Assembly: GCA_964580055.1 (NCBI GenBank)
Contig: CAZOJI010000017.1
Location: 17,418-81,417, forward strand
Length of the DNA stretch: 64,000 bases
Reading direction: 5' to 3'
From: JBDGYW01 sp964580055
Lineage (GTDB): Bacteria > Gemmatimonadota > Gemmatimonadetes > Gemmatimonadales > GWC2-71-9
Position 1 is the stretch's first letter, and every line of letters starts with the position of its first letter. Shown one piece after another: positions 25,643 through 32,919 of this stretch. The translations under genes and the position numbers were made by a program. The notes under the pieces were generated by a model. It was not told where the DNA came from. It did no database searches and saw nothing but the letters and a program-made list of their open reading frames with translations.

Positions 25643-26764
25643 GTGAGGAATCCCAACTTCTTTCAGAGGTACTTGCTGCCAGGGTTCGTGTTTCAGTCCG
25701 TCGTGATTGCCGGCGGCTACGGTACCGGGCGGGAACTCGTGGAGTTCTTCCTCACCAAGGGGCCGCTCGGAGGCCTCCTTGCTATGCTGGTGGTGTCTAC
25801 GGCGATTTGGAGCGCAGTCTGTGCGTGCAGCTTTGAGTTTGCTCGCGCGTTCAGGTCCTACGACTATCGCAGCTTCTTCCGACAGCTCTTGGGGTGGGCG
25901 TGGCCGTCGTTCGAGATCTGCTATTTCGCTCTGGTACTGATAATCCTCGCGGTGATAGCAGCGGCTGCCGGCTCGATACTGGAGGAGACCTTTGGACTGC
26001 ACTATTCCGTCGGCGTAATAGGCATGATGGCTGGTGTCGGCTACCTGGTTTTTCGCGGGAGCGGCACAATAGAGAAGTTCCTGGCCGGCTGGTCGTTCCT
26101 GTTGTACGGCATCTACGTCATCTTCTTCGTCTTGGCCATCACGATGTTCGGCGGGGACACCCTATCCGCCATCGCATCAGGCGAGCGTACCGGCTCATGG
26201 CCCATCGGCGGAGTCGAGTATGCGGCCTACAATCTCGCCGTCATTCCGGCAGTGTTGTTCTGCACTCGGCACATGCGGTCGAGGAAGGAGGCGGTCACGG
26301 CTGGGCTGCTTGCGGGGCCGATCGCGATAGTCCCCGGTCTCCTCTTCTACATGACGATGGTGGGCCATTACCCGGAGATACTCGAGCAAACGGTTCCCGC
26401 CAACTACATGTTGGAGTCGATCGGCTCGCGGGCATTTCAGCTCGTCTTTCAAATAGTGCTGTTTGGCACATTGGTGGAAACGGGCACCGGCCTGATTCAC
26501 GCGGTAAATGAGCGCATAGCAAGGGTTTACGCTGAGAAGGGCGCGTCGATGCCGGCTCTGATGAGACCAGTCACAGCCTTGATACTACTCGTCACCGGAG
26601 CACTATTAGCGCAGTTCGGCCTGGTTGGATTGATCGCGCGCGGATACGGCACCCTAACCTGGATCTTCCTGTTCATCTTCGTAATACCGGTTCTGACGTG
26701 GGGTGTATGGAAGATCCGCAAACATGGCAAAGGTACTGCTGCCGCCAGCGTCGAGACTGTATGA
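25643..26764 (+). CDS. YkvI-like multi-spanning membrane transporter
   Basis: A 373-aa membrane protein with about ten hydrophobic helices, resembling the uncharacterised YkvI family of the APC/LeuT-like superfamily. The N-terminal helix holds a small-residue motif (IAGGYGTGRELVEFF) resembling the unwound substrate-binding helix of such transporters. The GTG start at 25643 follows a clear GGAGGGAG ribosome site. It is 51 bases ahead of the GNAT gene and is the first gene of the transporter-GNAT-racemase operon. I infer an amino acid or acylamino acid substrate from that context. Confidence 0.85.
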   Translation: MRNPNFFQRYLLPGFVFQSVVIAGGYGTGRELVEFFLTKGPLGGLLAMLVVSTAIWSAVCACSFEFARAFRSYDYRSFFRQLLGWAWPSFEICYFALVLIILAVIAAAAGSILEETFGLHYSVGVIGMMAGVGYLVFRGSGTIEKFLAGWSFLLYGIYVIFFVLAITMFGGDTLSAIASGERTGSWPIGGVEYAAYNLAVIPAVLFCTRHMRSRKEAVTAGLLAGPIAIVPGLLFYMTMVGHYPEILEQTVPANYMLESIGSRAFQLVFQIVLFGTLVETGTGLIHAVNERIARVYAEKGASMPALMRPVTALILLVTGALLAQFGLVGLIARGYGTLTWIFLFIFVIPVLTWGVWKIRKHGKGTAAASVETV

Positions 26765-26815
26765 GCCCAGGGATTCAGAAGCAGCGATTCAACAAGAAGT
26801 GGAGGTAAACACCCA

Positions 26816-27646
26816 ATGGCCGCAATCCGACCCTTCAGTTCTCCTGATGACTACGCCAAATGTGTGCAATTGCAGAAGCTGACCTGGGGAGAGAAATTCA
26901 CCGAGCTAGTGCCACCTGTCATCCTCATGCTCACCCAAAAAGTGGGGGGCATTGCGGCCGGGGCGTTTGACGAAGGCGGGTTGATGACAGGTTTTGTGTA
27001 CGGGCTCGTGGGGTTTCGTGAGGGAGAGCCATTCCATTGGTCTCACATGCTCGCGGTGAGGCCTGAGTTTGACGGGCGAGGCATCGGAAGACGGCTCAAG
27101 GAATACCAACGCGACGAACTGCTCCGAAATGGAATATCAATGGTGAGTTGGACCTTCGATCCTCTCGTGGCCAGGAATGCGCACCTCAACTTCAACAGGT
27201 TGGGCGCTGTCGCCACCGAGTACGTCACGGACATGTACGGTACGGATACCGGCAGCATTCTCCACAGCGGTCTAGGAACAGACCGATTCGTATTGCAGTG
27301 GCACCTCGCGGATGCTCAGGTGGAGCAGATACTGGCGGGGAATCAACCCAAAACCGACTCATCGGTCCTCAATGCGCCGACAGTCAATTCCGAATACCAC
27401 TATCATGAAGCTGTTCCGGTCCAACCCGAGTTGCCCGACGCCCCACTTGTGCGCGTCGAGGTGCCACCCGACATCGAGCAGGTGAAAGCCGAATCCATGG
27501 ATCTTGGCAGAAGGTGGCGTGAATGCACCAGACGAGCCTTTCTCTCGTATATGGACAGGGGCTATGTCATCGGGGGTTTTTACAGGGATTCGGACACCGG
27601 TCGGTGCTTCTACCACCTCAAACAGAATCGAGGGGCTGAGGAATGA
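26816..27646 (+). CDS. GNAT family acyltransferase (COG3375-like)
   Basis: 276 aa. The GNAT fold is in the first half, with the acetyl-CoA loop region MLAVRPEFDGRGIGRRLKEYQRDELL around residues 78-105, then RNAHLNFNRLGAVATEYVTDMYG, a segment characteristic of the COG3375 family. The C-terminal half is family-specific and binds the acceptor by inference. A GGAGGT site precedes the ATG. Its stop overlaps the next gene by four bases (ATGA). Members of this family next to NSAR genes include a D-amino-acid N-succinyltransferase. Confidence 0.85.
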   Translation: MAAIRPFSSPDDYAKCVQLQKLTWGEKFTELVPPVILMLTQKVGGIAAGAFDEGGLMTGFVYGLVGFREGEPFHWSHMLAVRPEFDGRGIGRRLKEYQRDELLRNGISMVSWTFDPLVARNAHLNFNRLGAVATEYVTDMYGTDTGSILHSGLGTDRFVLQWHLADAQVEQILAGNQPKTDSSVLNAPTVNSEYHYHEAVPVQPELPDAPLVRVEVPPDIEQVKAESMDLGRRWRECTRRAFLSYMDRGYVIGGFYRDSDTGRCFYHLKQNRGAEE

Positions 27647-28770
27647 CCTTTCACCTCGAGCGTATCACCATGCGGGAGATCCGCATGACTCTGCGCGAAC
27701 CGTTTCAGATTTCCTCTGGAAGCACGAGCACGAGGCGGATCTTGTTGCTCGAGCTCGAAGACGGCGACGGCAACACCACCTGGTCCGAGTGCGTGGCTGG
27801 GGAGTATCCGAATTATTCACCTGAGACGATCACAACATGCTGGATCGCACTAGCGGATTGGATTGCGCCCAAGGTGCTCGGAAGGGCGTTTGCGGACACA
27901 TGCAGCCTCCACAAGGAGCTCGAGTCAGATATTCGCGGCCACAAAATGGCAAAAGCTGCCTTGGAGATGGGCGCATGGGCTCTCGACGCGGAACGACAGG
28001 GTGTGAGCTTATCACGTCTACTGGGAGGAACCCGGGAGTCCATCGGCACCGGGGTCTCGCTGGGTATCCAACCCGATCCGGACTCGCTCGTGCGGAAGGC
28101 CGGCGACGCGCTGTCACAGGGTTACAGAAAGATCAAGCTCAAAATCAAACCCGGCGCCGACCTGGATTACGTCGCCGCAGTACGTTCTGCTCTGGGGGAG
28201 GAAGCTCCGCTGATGGTCGATGCGAACAACGCGTATTCGCTCGCCGACATCGATCATCTGACAAGCCTCGACGAGTTCGGCTTGGTGATGATCGAGCAGC
28301 CATTGGCGTGGGACGACGTCGTGAAGCACGCCGAGTTGCAGAAGCGCTTGAAAACCCCTATCTGCCTCGACGAATCCATCACGGGGGTGGACAAGGCAGA
28401 GGACATGTTGAGCCTGAAGAGCGGCAGAATAATCAACATCAAGCCCGGGCGGGTTGGCGGCTTCTGCGAATCAAAGGCGATTCACGACATCTGCCAAGAA
28501 AACGGAGTTCCGGTATGGTGCGGAGGTATGTTGGAGAGCGGAATCGGGCGCGCATACAACGTGGCTCTGGCCTCACTGCCCAACTTCGAGATACCGGGGG
28601 ACATAAGTCCTTCGGCACGCTATTGGAAACAGGACATCGTCGAGCCCGAATGGACAATGGACTCACAGGGCATGGTCGCAGTTCCGATCGATAGACCCGG
28701 TATCGGGGTGAGGGTGGTAAGGAATCGTGTGGAAGACATTACGGTGCGCGAGGAAACTCTTCGAGCCTGA
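27643..28770 (+). CDS. Enolase-superfamily o-succinylbenzoate synthase / N-acylamino acid racemase
   Basis: A 375-aa member of the MenC type 2/NSAR family. A capping domain covers about 1-125, and the TIM barrel follows with the second lysine motif KIKLKIKPG, metal ligands in VDANNAY (D), MIEQPL (E) and CLDESI (D/E), and the opposing lysine in NIKPGRVGG. These residues suit either dehydration of SHCHC in menaquinone synthesis or 1,1-proton transfer on N-acylamino acids. The direct overlap with a GNAT gene favours the racemase role; bifunctionality is common. Not decidable by sequence alone. Confidence 0.9.
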   Translation: MTFHLERITMREIRMTLREPFQISSGSTSTRRILLLELEDGDGNTTWSECVAGEYPNYSPETITTCWIALADWIAPKVLGRAFADTCSLHKELESDIRGHKMAKAALEMGAWALDAERQGVSLSRLLGGTRESIGTGVSLGIQPDPDSLVRKAGDALSQGYRKIKLKIKPGADLDYVAAVRSALGEEAPLMVDANNAYSLADIDHLTSLDEFGLVMIEQPLAWDDVVKHAELQKRLKTPICLDESITGVDKAEDMLSLKSGRIINIKPGRVGGFCESKAIHDICQENGVPVWCGGMLESGIGRAYNVALASLPNFEIPGDISPSARYWKQDIVEPEWTMDSQGMVAVPIDRPGIGVRVVRNRVEDITVREETLRA

Positions 28771-28886
28771 ACTACTTCAGCAGGGGCAAGCGGGGCCGTC
28801 CGCTCAATCGCACAGCAAGTATACTGCGCCGCGCCACAGCGCATTCACTGTGGCACGGACGTCAGATTGCTAGCGGGCTCGCGGCT

Positions 28887-29237
28887 TCAATCCGTGGAAA
28901 CTGTCTCGAGCGCTGCGGCCCATTCCACGACTATCTCCTCGCATTTTTCCCTGTGCTCCTCGGTCACGGGAGTACCAGGTACGGAGAGTTCTTCCAGCAC
29001 TGGAAGCAACCGCCGTGTCAGGGACTGGCGGGCTGATGCCTCACTAGTTGCCCAGTATCGGTTGACCAGTCCGGTGATCCTATCTCCGGCACTGCCGGCA
29101 GCTTGCGCAAACTCGTCGGGTAAGCCTCGAGCGTAATTCCGGTCCTGGACGCGGCGCCGGTCGCGCCCATCTCTCCTGTCCCGGCCGTCACGCCGATCCG
29201 AAACCTTGCGCCGTTCGTTCTCGATTCTGTCAGCCAT
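28887..29237 (-). CDS. Small hypothetical protein with Arg-Asp repeats
   Basis: 116 aa, unrecognised family. The N-terminal 35 residues are very charged with a tandem DRRDGR-type repeat (RRDGRDRRDGRDRRR). The rest is a helical domain (about 36-116), acidic towards the end (EEHREKCEEIVVEWAAAL). No signal peptide or membrane helix. It converges on the racemase gene and lies upstream of nothing obvious. The frame has coding-like composition and no competing gene on the other strand. Confidence 0.6.
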   Translation of the reverse strand: MADRIENERRKVSDRRDGRDRRDGRDRRRVQDRNYARGLPDEFAQAAGSAGDRITGLVNRYWATSEASARQSLTRRLLPVLEELSVPGTPVTEEHREKCEEIVVEWAAALETVSTD

Positions 29238-29288
29238 AGTTTCTATAATTTGGATAGGGCAGCGCGTAGGTGGAAGTGGCTGCCGTTT

Positions 29289-29648
29289 TCAATGCAACCT
29301 GCAAAGCACCGTCTCAAAGGTCCTGGGAAGCCGGACGATTGCAAGAGGGGTGGGGAACGCGCCCGATTGGAACCGCCGAGAAGGCACCTCTAAGGCACCT
29401 TCCGTGGCTGAAACAGCAATGATCTTCATTTCGGGAAATTCCCTCCTGACATCGGCAATCAACTCGGCGTCATAGGAATGCAAGTCGTTACGCTCTGAGG
29501 CGTTGGCCTGCTCCGATGCCGAGCCACTGGGCGCGACTTGCCACCCCCCCTCGGATTCGTCCGCAATGGCTGTCCCAGCACGCTCGAGGATTCTCCTCAA
29601 CGCGATACGGGCCGCAGTCAAGTCGTCTACCAGAAGGATAGTGGCCAT
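29289..29648 (-). CDS. Degenerate response-regulator receiver protein
   Basis: 119 aa. The start (MATILLVDDLTAARIALRRIL) matches a CheY-like strand-1/acid-pair region with the DD metal-binding pair. The end (DVRREFPEMKIIAVSATEG) matches strand 4. The strand-3 stretch that should hold the phosphoacceptor Asp is replaced by a Ser/Ala/Asn-rich segment, and the conserved Lys region is VRLPRTF instead of a KP motif. A phosphorylation-independent pseudo-receiver or a decaying gene. The intact regulator at 39518-39877 shows what was lost. Confidence 0.6.
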   Translation of the reverse strand: MATILLVDDLTAARIALRRILERAGTAIADESEGGWQVAPSGSASEQANASERNDLHSYDAELIADVRREFPEMKIIAVSATEGALEVPSRRFQSGAFPTPLAIVRLPRTFETVLCRLH

Positions 29649-29695
29649 ATACCACGAGTATCGCCCCCACTGGCGGATGCTTGAGCGGTCCCGCT

Positions 29696-30433
29696 TCAGC
29701 TCATTTCCCTTACCCTCACCTCTATCTCGGTCTCATCTTCCAGGAGGTCAATCAGCCTGGATACGTCAGTATCTCCGCAGTGGTAGGGATACAGGATCTT
29801 CGGCCTGAACGCCTTCGCCGCATCCGCCACCATTTCAGGATTCATGGTATACGGCAGGTTCATTGGAAGGAACGCGACGTCGATTCCGGCCAGATTCTTC
29901 ATTTCGGGAGTATTCTCGGTGTCGCCCGCAACGTAGATTCGCGTGTCGCCGAAGGTCAGAACGTATCCGTTCCCGACACCCTTGGGATGGTAGGGATCTC
30001 CGTTCGATCTTTGATTCACCACGTTGTACGCGGGAACGGCTTCCACTGAAACACCGGCAACCGTCCGCATGTCTCCATTTCGCATCACGGTCCCGCCGCC
30101 TTCAAGCATCTGAGCGCAGGTCTCCGTCAGCACAACGGGCGTGTTTTCCTTTCTGATCGCCTCAATGGCATCCGCATCGAGATGATCGCCGTGCTCGTGA
30201 GTGACCAGAATCAAGTCCGCATCGGGTAGCTCTTCGTAGTCCGCCACCCTGGTCCACGGATCAACATGGATCACCTTTTCCCCAATCCTGAACATGAGTG
30301 TGCCATGGCCCAGAACGGAGATCTCGAGATCACCAGCTGAAGTCGGGATGATATCCTGTTGGTGGGTGTTCTGCTCGGAAGTGCCGCAGGCAGCCAGAAT
30401 CGCCGCAACGCCCATTAGCGTGACTATTCTCAT
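29696..30433 (-). CDS. Lipoprotein metallo-beta-lactamase-fold hydrolase (UlaG-like)
   Basis: 245 aa. The N-terminus is a lipoprotein signal with lipobox LAAC (MRIVTLMGVAAILAAC), so the protein is exported and lipid-anchored. The MBL zinc motif is THEHGDHLD (about residues 77-84), followed by later ligands GDT in YVAGDTENTPEM and YPYHCGDTDV. This is the UlaG/YtnP-like branch acting on lactones or phosphodiesters; the substrate is not predictable. 26 bases separate it from the small coiled-coil gene upstream. Confidence 0.88.
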   Translation of the reverse strand: MRIVTLMGVAAILAACGTSEQNTHQQDIIPTSAGDLEISVLGHGTLMFRIGEKVIHVDPWTRVADYEELPDADLILVTHEHGDHLDADAIEAIRKENTPVVLTETCAQMLEGGGTVMRNGDMRTVAGVSVEAVPAYNVVNQRSNGDPYHPKGVGNGYVLTFGDTRIYVAGDTENTPEMKNLAGIDVAFLPMNLPYTMNPEMVADAAKAFRPKILYPYHCGDTDVSRLIDLLEDETEIEVRVREMS

Positions 30434-30459
30434 GTAGCAGCTCCATTTACGTGTATCGG

Positions 30460-30693
30460 TTACGCGCCACCGAGGCGGTCCGCGTCCCGCTTCCTCTCCA
30501 ACAAGCGCTCATGGAAATCGAGTCGCTCGTGAATGTCTCCGATCTCCACCTCGAGACGTTCAATTGCCTCGTGAAGATTGTCTTTCTTCTGGCTCCATCT
30601 ATTGAAGAACTTGGCGCCCAGCCAGACGCCGCCCACCGCAGCAATGAGAGCGGGTGACACGAACGCCAGCGCTATCAGAGGACCTGGGTCCAT
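30460..30693 (-). CDS. Small membrane protein with coiled coil
   Basis: 77 aa. One N-terminal membrane helix (PLIALAFVSPALIAAVGGVWLG), then a charged heptad-type helix (DNLHEAIERLEVEIGDIHERLDFHERLLERK) to the end. The plan is that of phage-shock PspB-like or other small anchor proteins, but no specific family is recognised. It sits 26 bases ahead of the MBL lipoprotein gene on the same strand. Confidence 0.65.
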   Translation of the reverse strand: MDPGPLIALAFVSPALIAAVGGVWLGAKFFNRWSQKKDNLHEAIERLEVEIGDIHERLDFHERLLERKRDADRLGGA

Positions 30694-30837
30694 ACTCTGC
30701 TCCTGATTGGTTCCTCCAAGCTATTACTACAACCGATTGCGAGGAACCGGTGTGCCGAGCTCGGGGAGCGGCGGCAGTTTCGATGTCAGGCGGTTCCACC
30801 ACCGGTCCACCGAGCAAAGCATGAGTGTTGCCTTCGA

Positions 30838-31080
30838 CTACACACCACCAACTTCGCCGACTTCGCGGGCTAGAGCAATCAGAATCTCGTCTGAGCCCTT
30901 GGGACCGATCAGCGACAACCCCACGGGCAACCCTTTCACTTCAGCGACAGGCAAGTTGATCTGCGGCGCACCGATGGTGCTCGCAATCGTTACGAGGCTA
31001 TACGTACGGTCCTGCACAGCCAGCCGGGTGGAGAGCTTCTCGTTGAGCGGATCGTCGTTGATTTGCCTCGGTCTTTGCAT
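30838..31080 (-). pseudogene. C-terminal remnant of an amidase-signature enzyme
   Basis: An 80-residue open frame whose last 50 residues match the C-terminus of amidase-signature enzymes (GAPQINLPVAEVKGLPVGLS, then LIGPKGSDEILIALARE). The catalytic Ser-cisSer-Lys core that normally lies more than 200 residues upstream is missing; the M20 peptidase stop lies only 34 bases before it. I infer a deletion remnant and do not expect amidase activity. Confidence 0.7.
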
Positions 31081-31114
31081 GGTTCAAGCTCTCTCGGAGG
31101 ACGGACGGAGACTA

Positions 31115-32344
31115 TCAGTCGGCGAGTATGTCCGCGGCCGTGAGTGCGTAGACCGCGGCGCAATCCACTATGTTCTGAACCGGCACATACTCCCGTGGCC
31201 CGTGCGACACTGAGAGTATTCCGGGGCCGTATGCAAAAGCTGGGACGCCCATGGTGGCGAAAAAGCGAATCTCCAGCAACCCCGGACACATCTCGAAGGC
31301 TGGTCTTCTACCGGTGACTAGCTCCACGTTCTTCGTCAGAGCGCGTGCCAGCTGTGAACGCTCTGAAACCCCAGCAGACTCACCTTCCTGCAACACCTCG
31401 ATGTCCAGCTCGATACCCTCGTTGCGTTTGCTGTCAAGGACGTCGAAGATGAGCTGCTTCTCAGTCTCGAGATCCTCCTCGGGATTGATGCGACGATCGA
31501 TCGTGAAAGAGCATTCGCCGGGCACGAGGTTGAAGTTGGTACCCCCCTCGCAACGTCCGCCCAGCATCAGAATGGATCGGCGCGCGGGGTCCGGCGCTAT
31601 GTTGTATTCAGTGCAGCGGAGCTCGACCTCCCGCTTCAAACCGGTCAGCGCGCTGGCGACGATCACCATGTTGTCAAACGCGTTGACGCCCTCGTGTTGC
31701 AGGCCCACGTGCATTGGCACTCCCCTGACCGTGACGAGTAGTGAAATGGCGCCGCGGCAGGCGTTCCACACGACACCGCTGGTCGGCTCCGGCATCAACA
31801 TCCCGATTCCATTCTCCCCAAGCAATCCAGCCTCGCTGAGGTATTTCGATCCCAGTATCCCACCCGTTTCTTCATCCGGCACTACCGTGAGTGCAATTGT
31901 GCCGTTGAGATCGAGACCACAAGATTGGATTGCATGCGCAGCGTAGACCATGGCAGCGAGCCCGCTCTTCATGTCCGACGAGCCACGACCAAAAAGCGCA
32001 GCGTCGTCCAGTCGAGGGGCGAACTGGTCCTCCGCGTCGGCAGGCACCACGTCGTAATGGCCGTGGAAGTAGATTCTCCTGCCTCCCGATGCGCACTGTG
32101 ACTTGACCGCGAAGCGAGGGTATTCCTCCGCATCCGATGCCTTGCCGACAGTGGGAATCTCGACGATCTCAGAATCCATACCGAGAGTGGACAGCTTGTG
32201 GGCTATAAGCTCTACGCAAGGTCTGTAATTCGTTCCCGGAGGATTCTCGGTAGCGATCGCAACCAGTTCGGAAGTGAACGACGTCATGTCGTCTCTGCTG
32301 GCCCGAACGGCCTTCATGATACGGTCGCAATCCGCCTTTTTCAT
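31115..32344 (-). CDS. M20 family deacylase/peptidase (ArgE/DapE-like)
   Basis: 409 aa. The zinc/cocatalytic M20 motifs are present: FHGHYDVVPA (about residue 90), GRGSSDMKSGLAAMVYAA, VVPDEETGG with the general-base Glu, and the dimerisation/lid domain in the middle. It removes acyl groups from amino acids or acts on small peptides. The closest role from context is deacylation of N-acyl-L-amino acids in the nearby GNAT/racemase locus. It is divergent from the PadR gene. The start ATG at 32344 is followed by MKKADCDRIM. Confidence 0.88.
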   Translation of the reverse strand: MKKADCDRIMKAVRASRDDMTSFTSELVAIATENPPGTNYRPCVELIAHKLSTLGMDSEIVEIPTVGKASDAEEYPRFAVKSQCASGGRRIYFHGHYDVVPADAEDQFAPRLDDAALFGRGSSDMKSGLAAMVYAAHAIQSCGLDLNGTIALTVVPDEETGGILGSKYLSEAGLLGENGIGMLMPEPTSGVVWNACRGAISLLVTVRGVPMHVGLQHEGVNAFDNMVIVASALTGLKREVELRCTEYNIAPDPARRSILMLGGRCEGGTNFNLVPGECSFTIDRRINPEEDLETEKQLIFDVLDSKRNEGIELDIEVLQEGESAGVSERSQLARALTKNVELVTGRRPAFEMCPGLLEIRFFATMGVPAFAYGPGILSVSHGPREYVPVQNIVDCAAVYALTAADILAD

Positions 32345-32501
32345 CGAGCCGCCTCAGTGTGGTCTCAAATTCAGCCAGAGCCGCGCCATGATTCGGCGCT
32401 GGGCCGTTAGTGCCCGATAACTTGCTGTTGGTGCCGGTTCTCCGCCAGATCCGAACCTGAAACTTCTCGAGTCCCTCATTCGTTATATCATTATCGGTAC
32501 A

Positions 32502-32511
32502 CGACATGTCG
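32502..32511. promoter_or_regulatory. Palindrome in the PadR/M20 divergent gap
   Basis: CGACATGTCG is a perfect 10-bp palindrome, 47 bases upstream of the PadR start. PadR proteins bind dyads containing ATGT/ACAT, so this may be an autoregulatory operator. Nearby AT-rich TTATATCATTAT (32482-32493) could hold the -10 region. Confidence 0.3.
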
Positions 32512-32557
32512 CCTACCGACGTATCGGCCAACGACTATTGGGATATGGGGTTGATAT

Positions 32558-32914
32558 ATGGGGACCACCAACTCTGCATCGTCAGGAAGACTCTCTCCTG
32601 TCGCGTTTCAGATTCTTTTGGCACTGGCGGGCAACGACCTGCACGGGTACGGCATCAAGCTCGAGGTGGAGAGACGGACGGACGGCACCATGAATCTGGG
32701 GTCCGGCACCCTTTACGAAGCCATCCAGCGTCTTGAAGCAGCCGGACACATCGCAACCTGCGACTCGCCCCTGGATGCGCCGTCAGGTGCGCGGAAGCGT
32801 CGTTACTACCGCATCGAAGACACCGGTCGTGAGGCGCTCGAGGCGGAGCTGGCTCGGATGGAAAGAATCGTGCGCTACGCAAGACGCAAGAAACTCTTGC
32901 CCCACACGCGCTGA
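32558..32914 (+). CDS. PadR family transcriptional regulator
   Basis: 118 aa winged-helix repressor. It has the PadR motif FQILLALAGNDLHGYGIKLEV (helices 1-2), recognition region MNLGSGTLYEAIQRLEAAGHI and wing (RKRRYYRIEDTGREALEAEL), then a short dimerisation helix. It stops 5 bases before the permease gene. PadR genes directly upstream of ADOP-type permeases are a recurring pair in Acidobacteriota and related phyla. It probably controls the permease; the inducer is unknown. Confidence 0.93.
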   Translation: MGTTNSASSGRLSPVAFQILLALAGNDLHGYGIKLEVERRTDGTMNLGSGTLYEAIQRLEAAGHIATCDSPLDAPSGARKRRYYRIEDTGREALEAELARMERIVRYARRKKLLPHTR

Positions 32915-32919
32915 CGACA

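Noticed and set aside
25418..26002. A 194-codon minus-strand open frame at the transporter start
   Set aside because: Antisense to the membrane protein; no homology.
27837..28694. A 285-codon plus-strand open frame within the racemase gene
   Set aside because: Out-of-frame shadow; composition is Arg/Gly-rich and it has no family.
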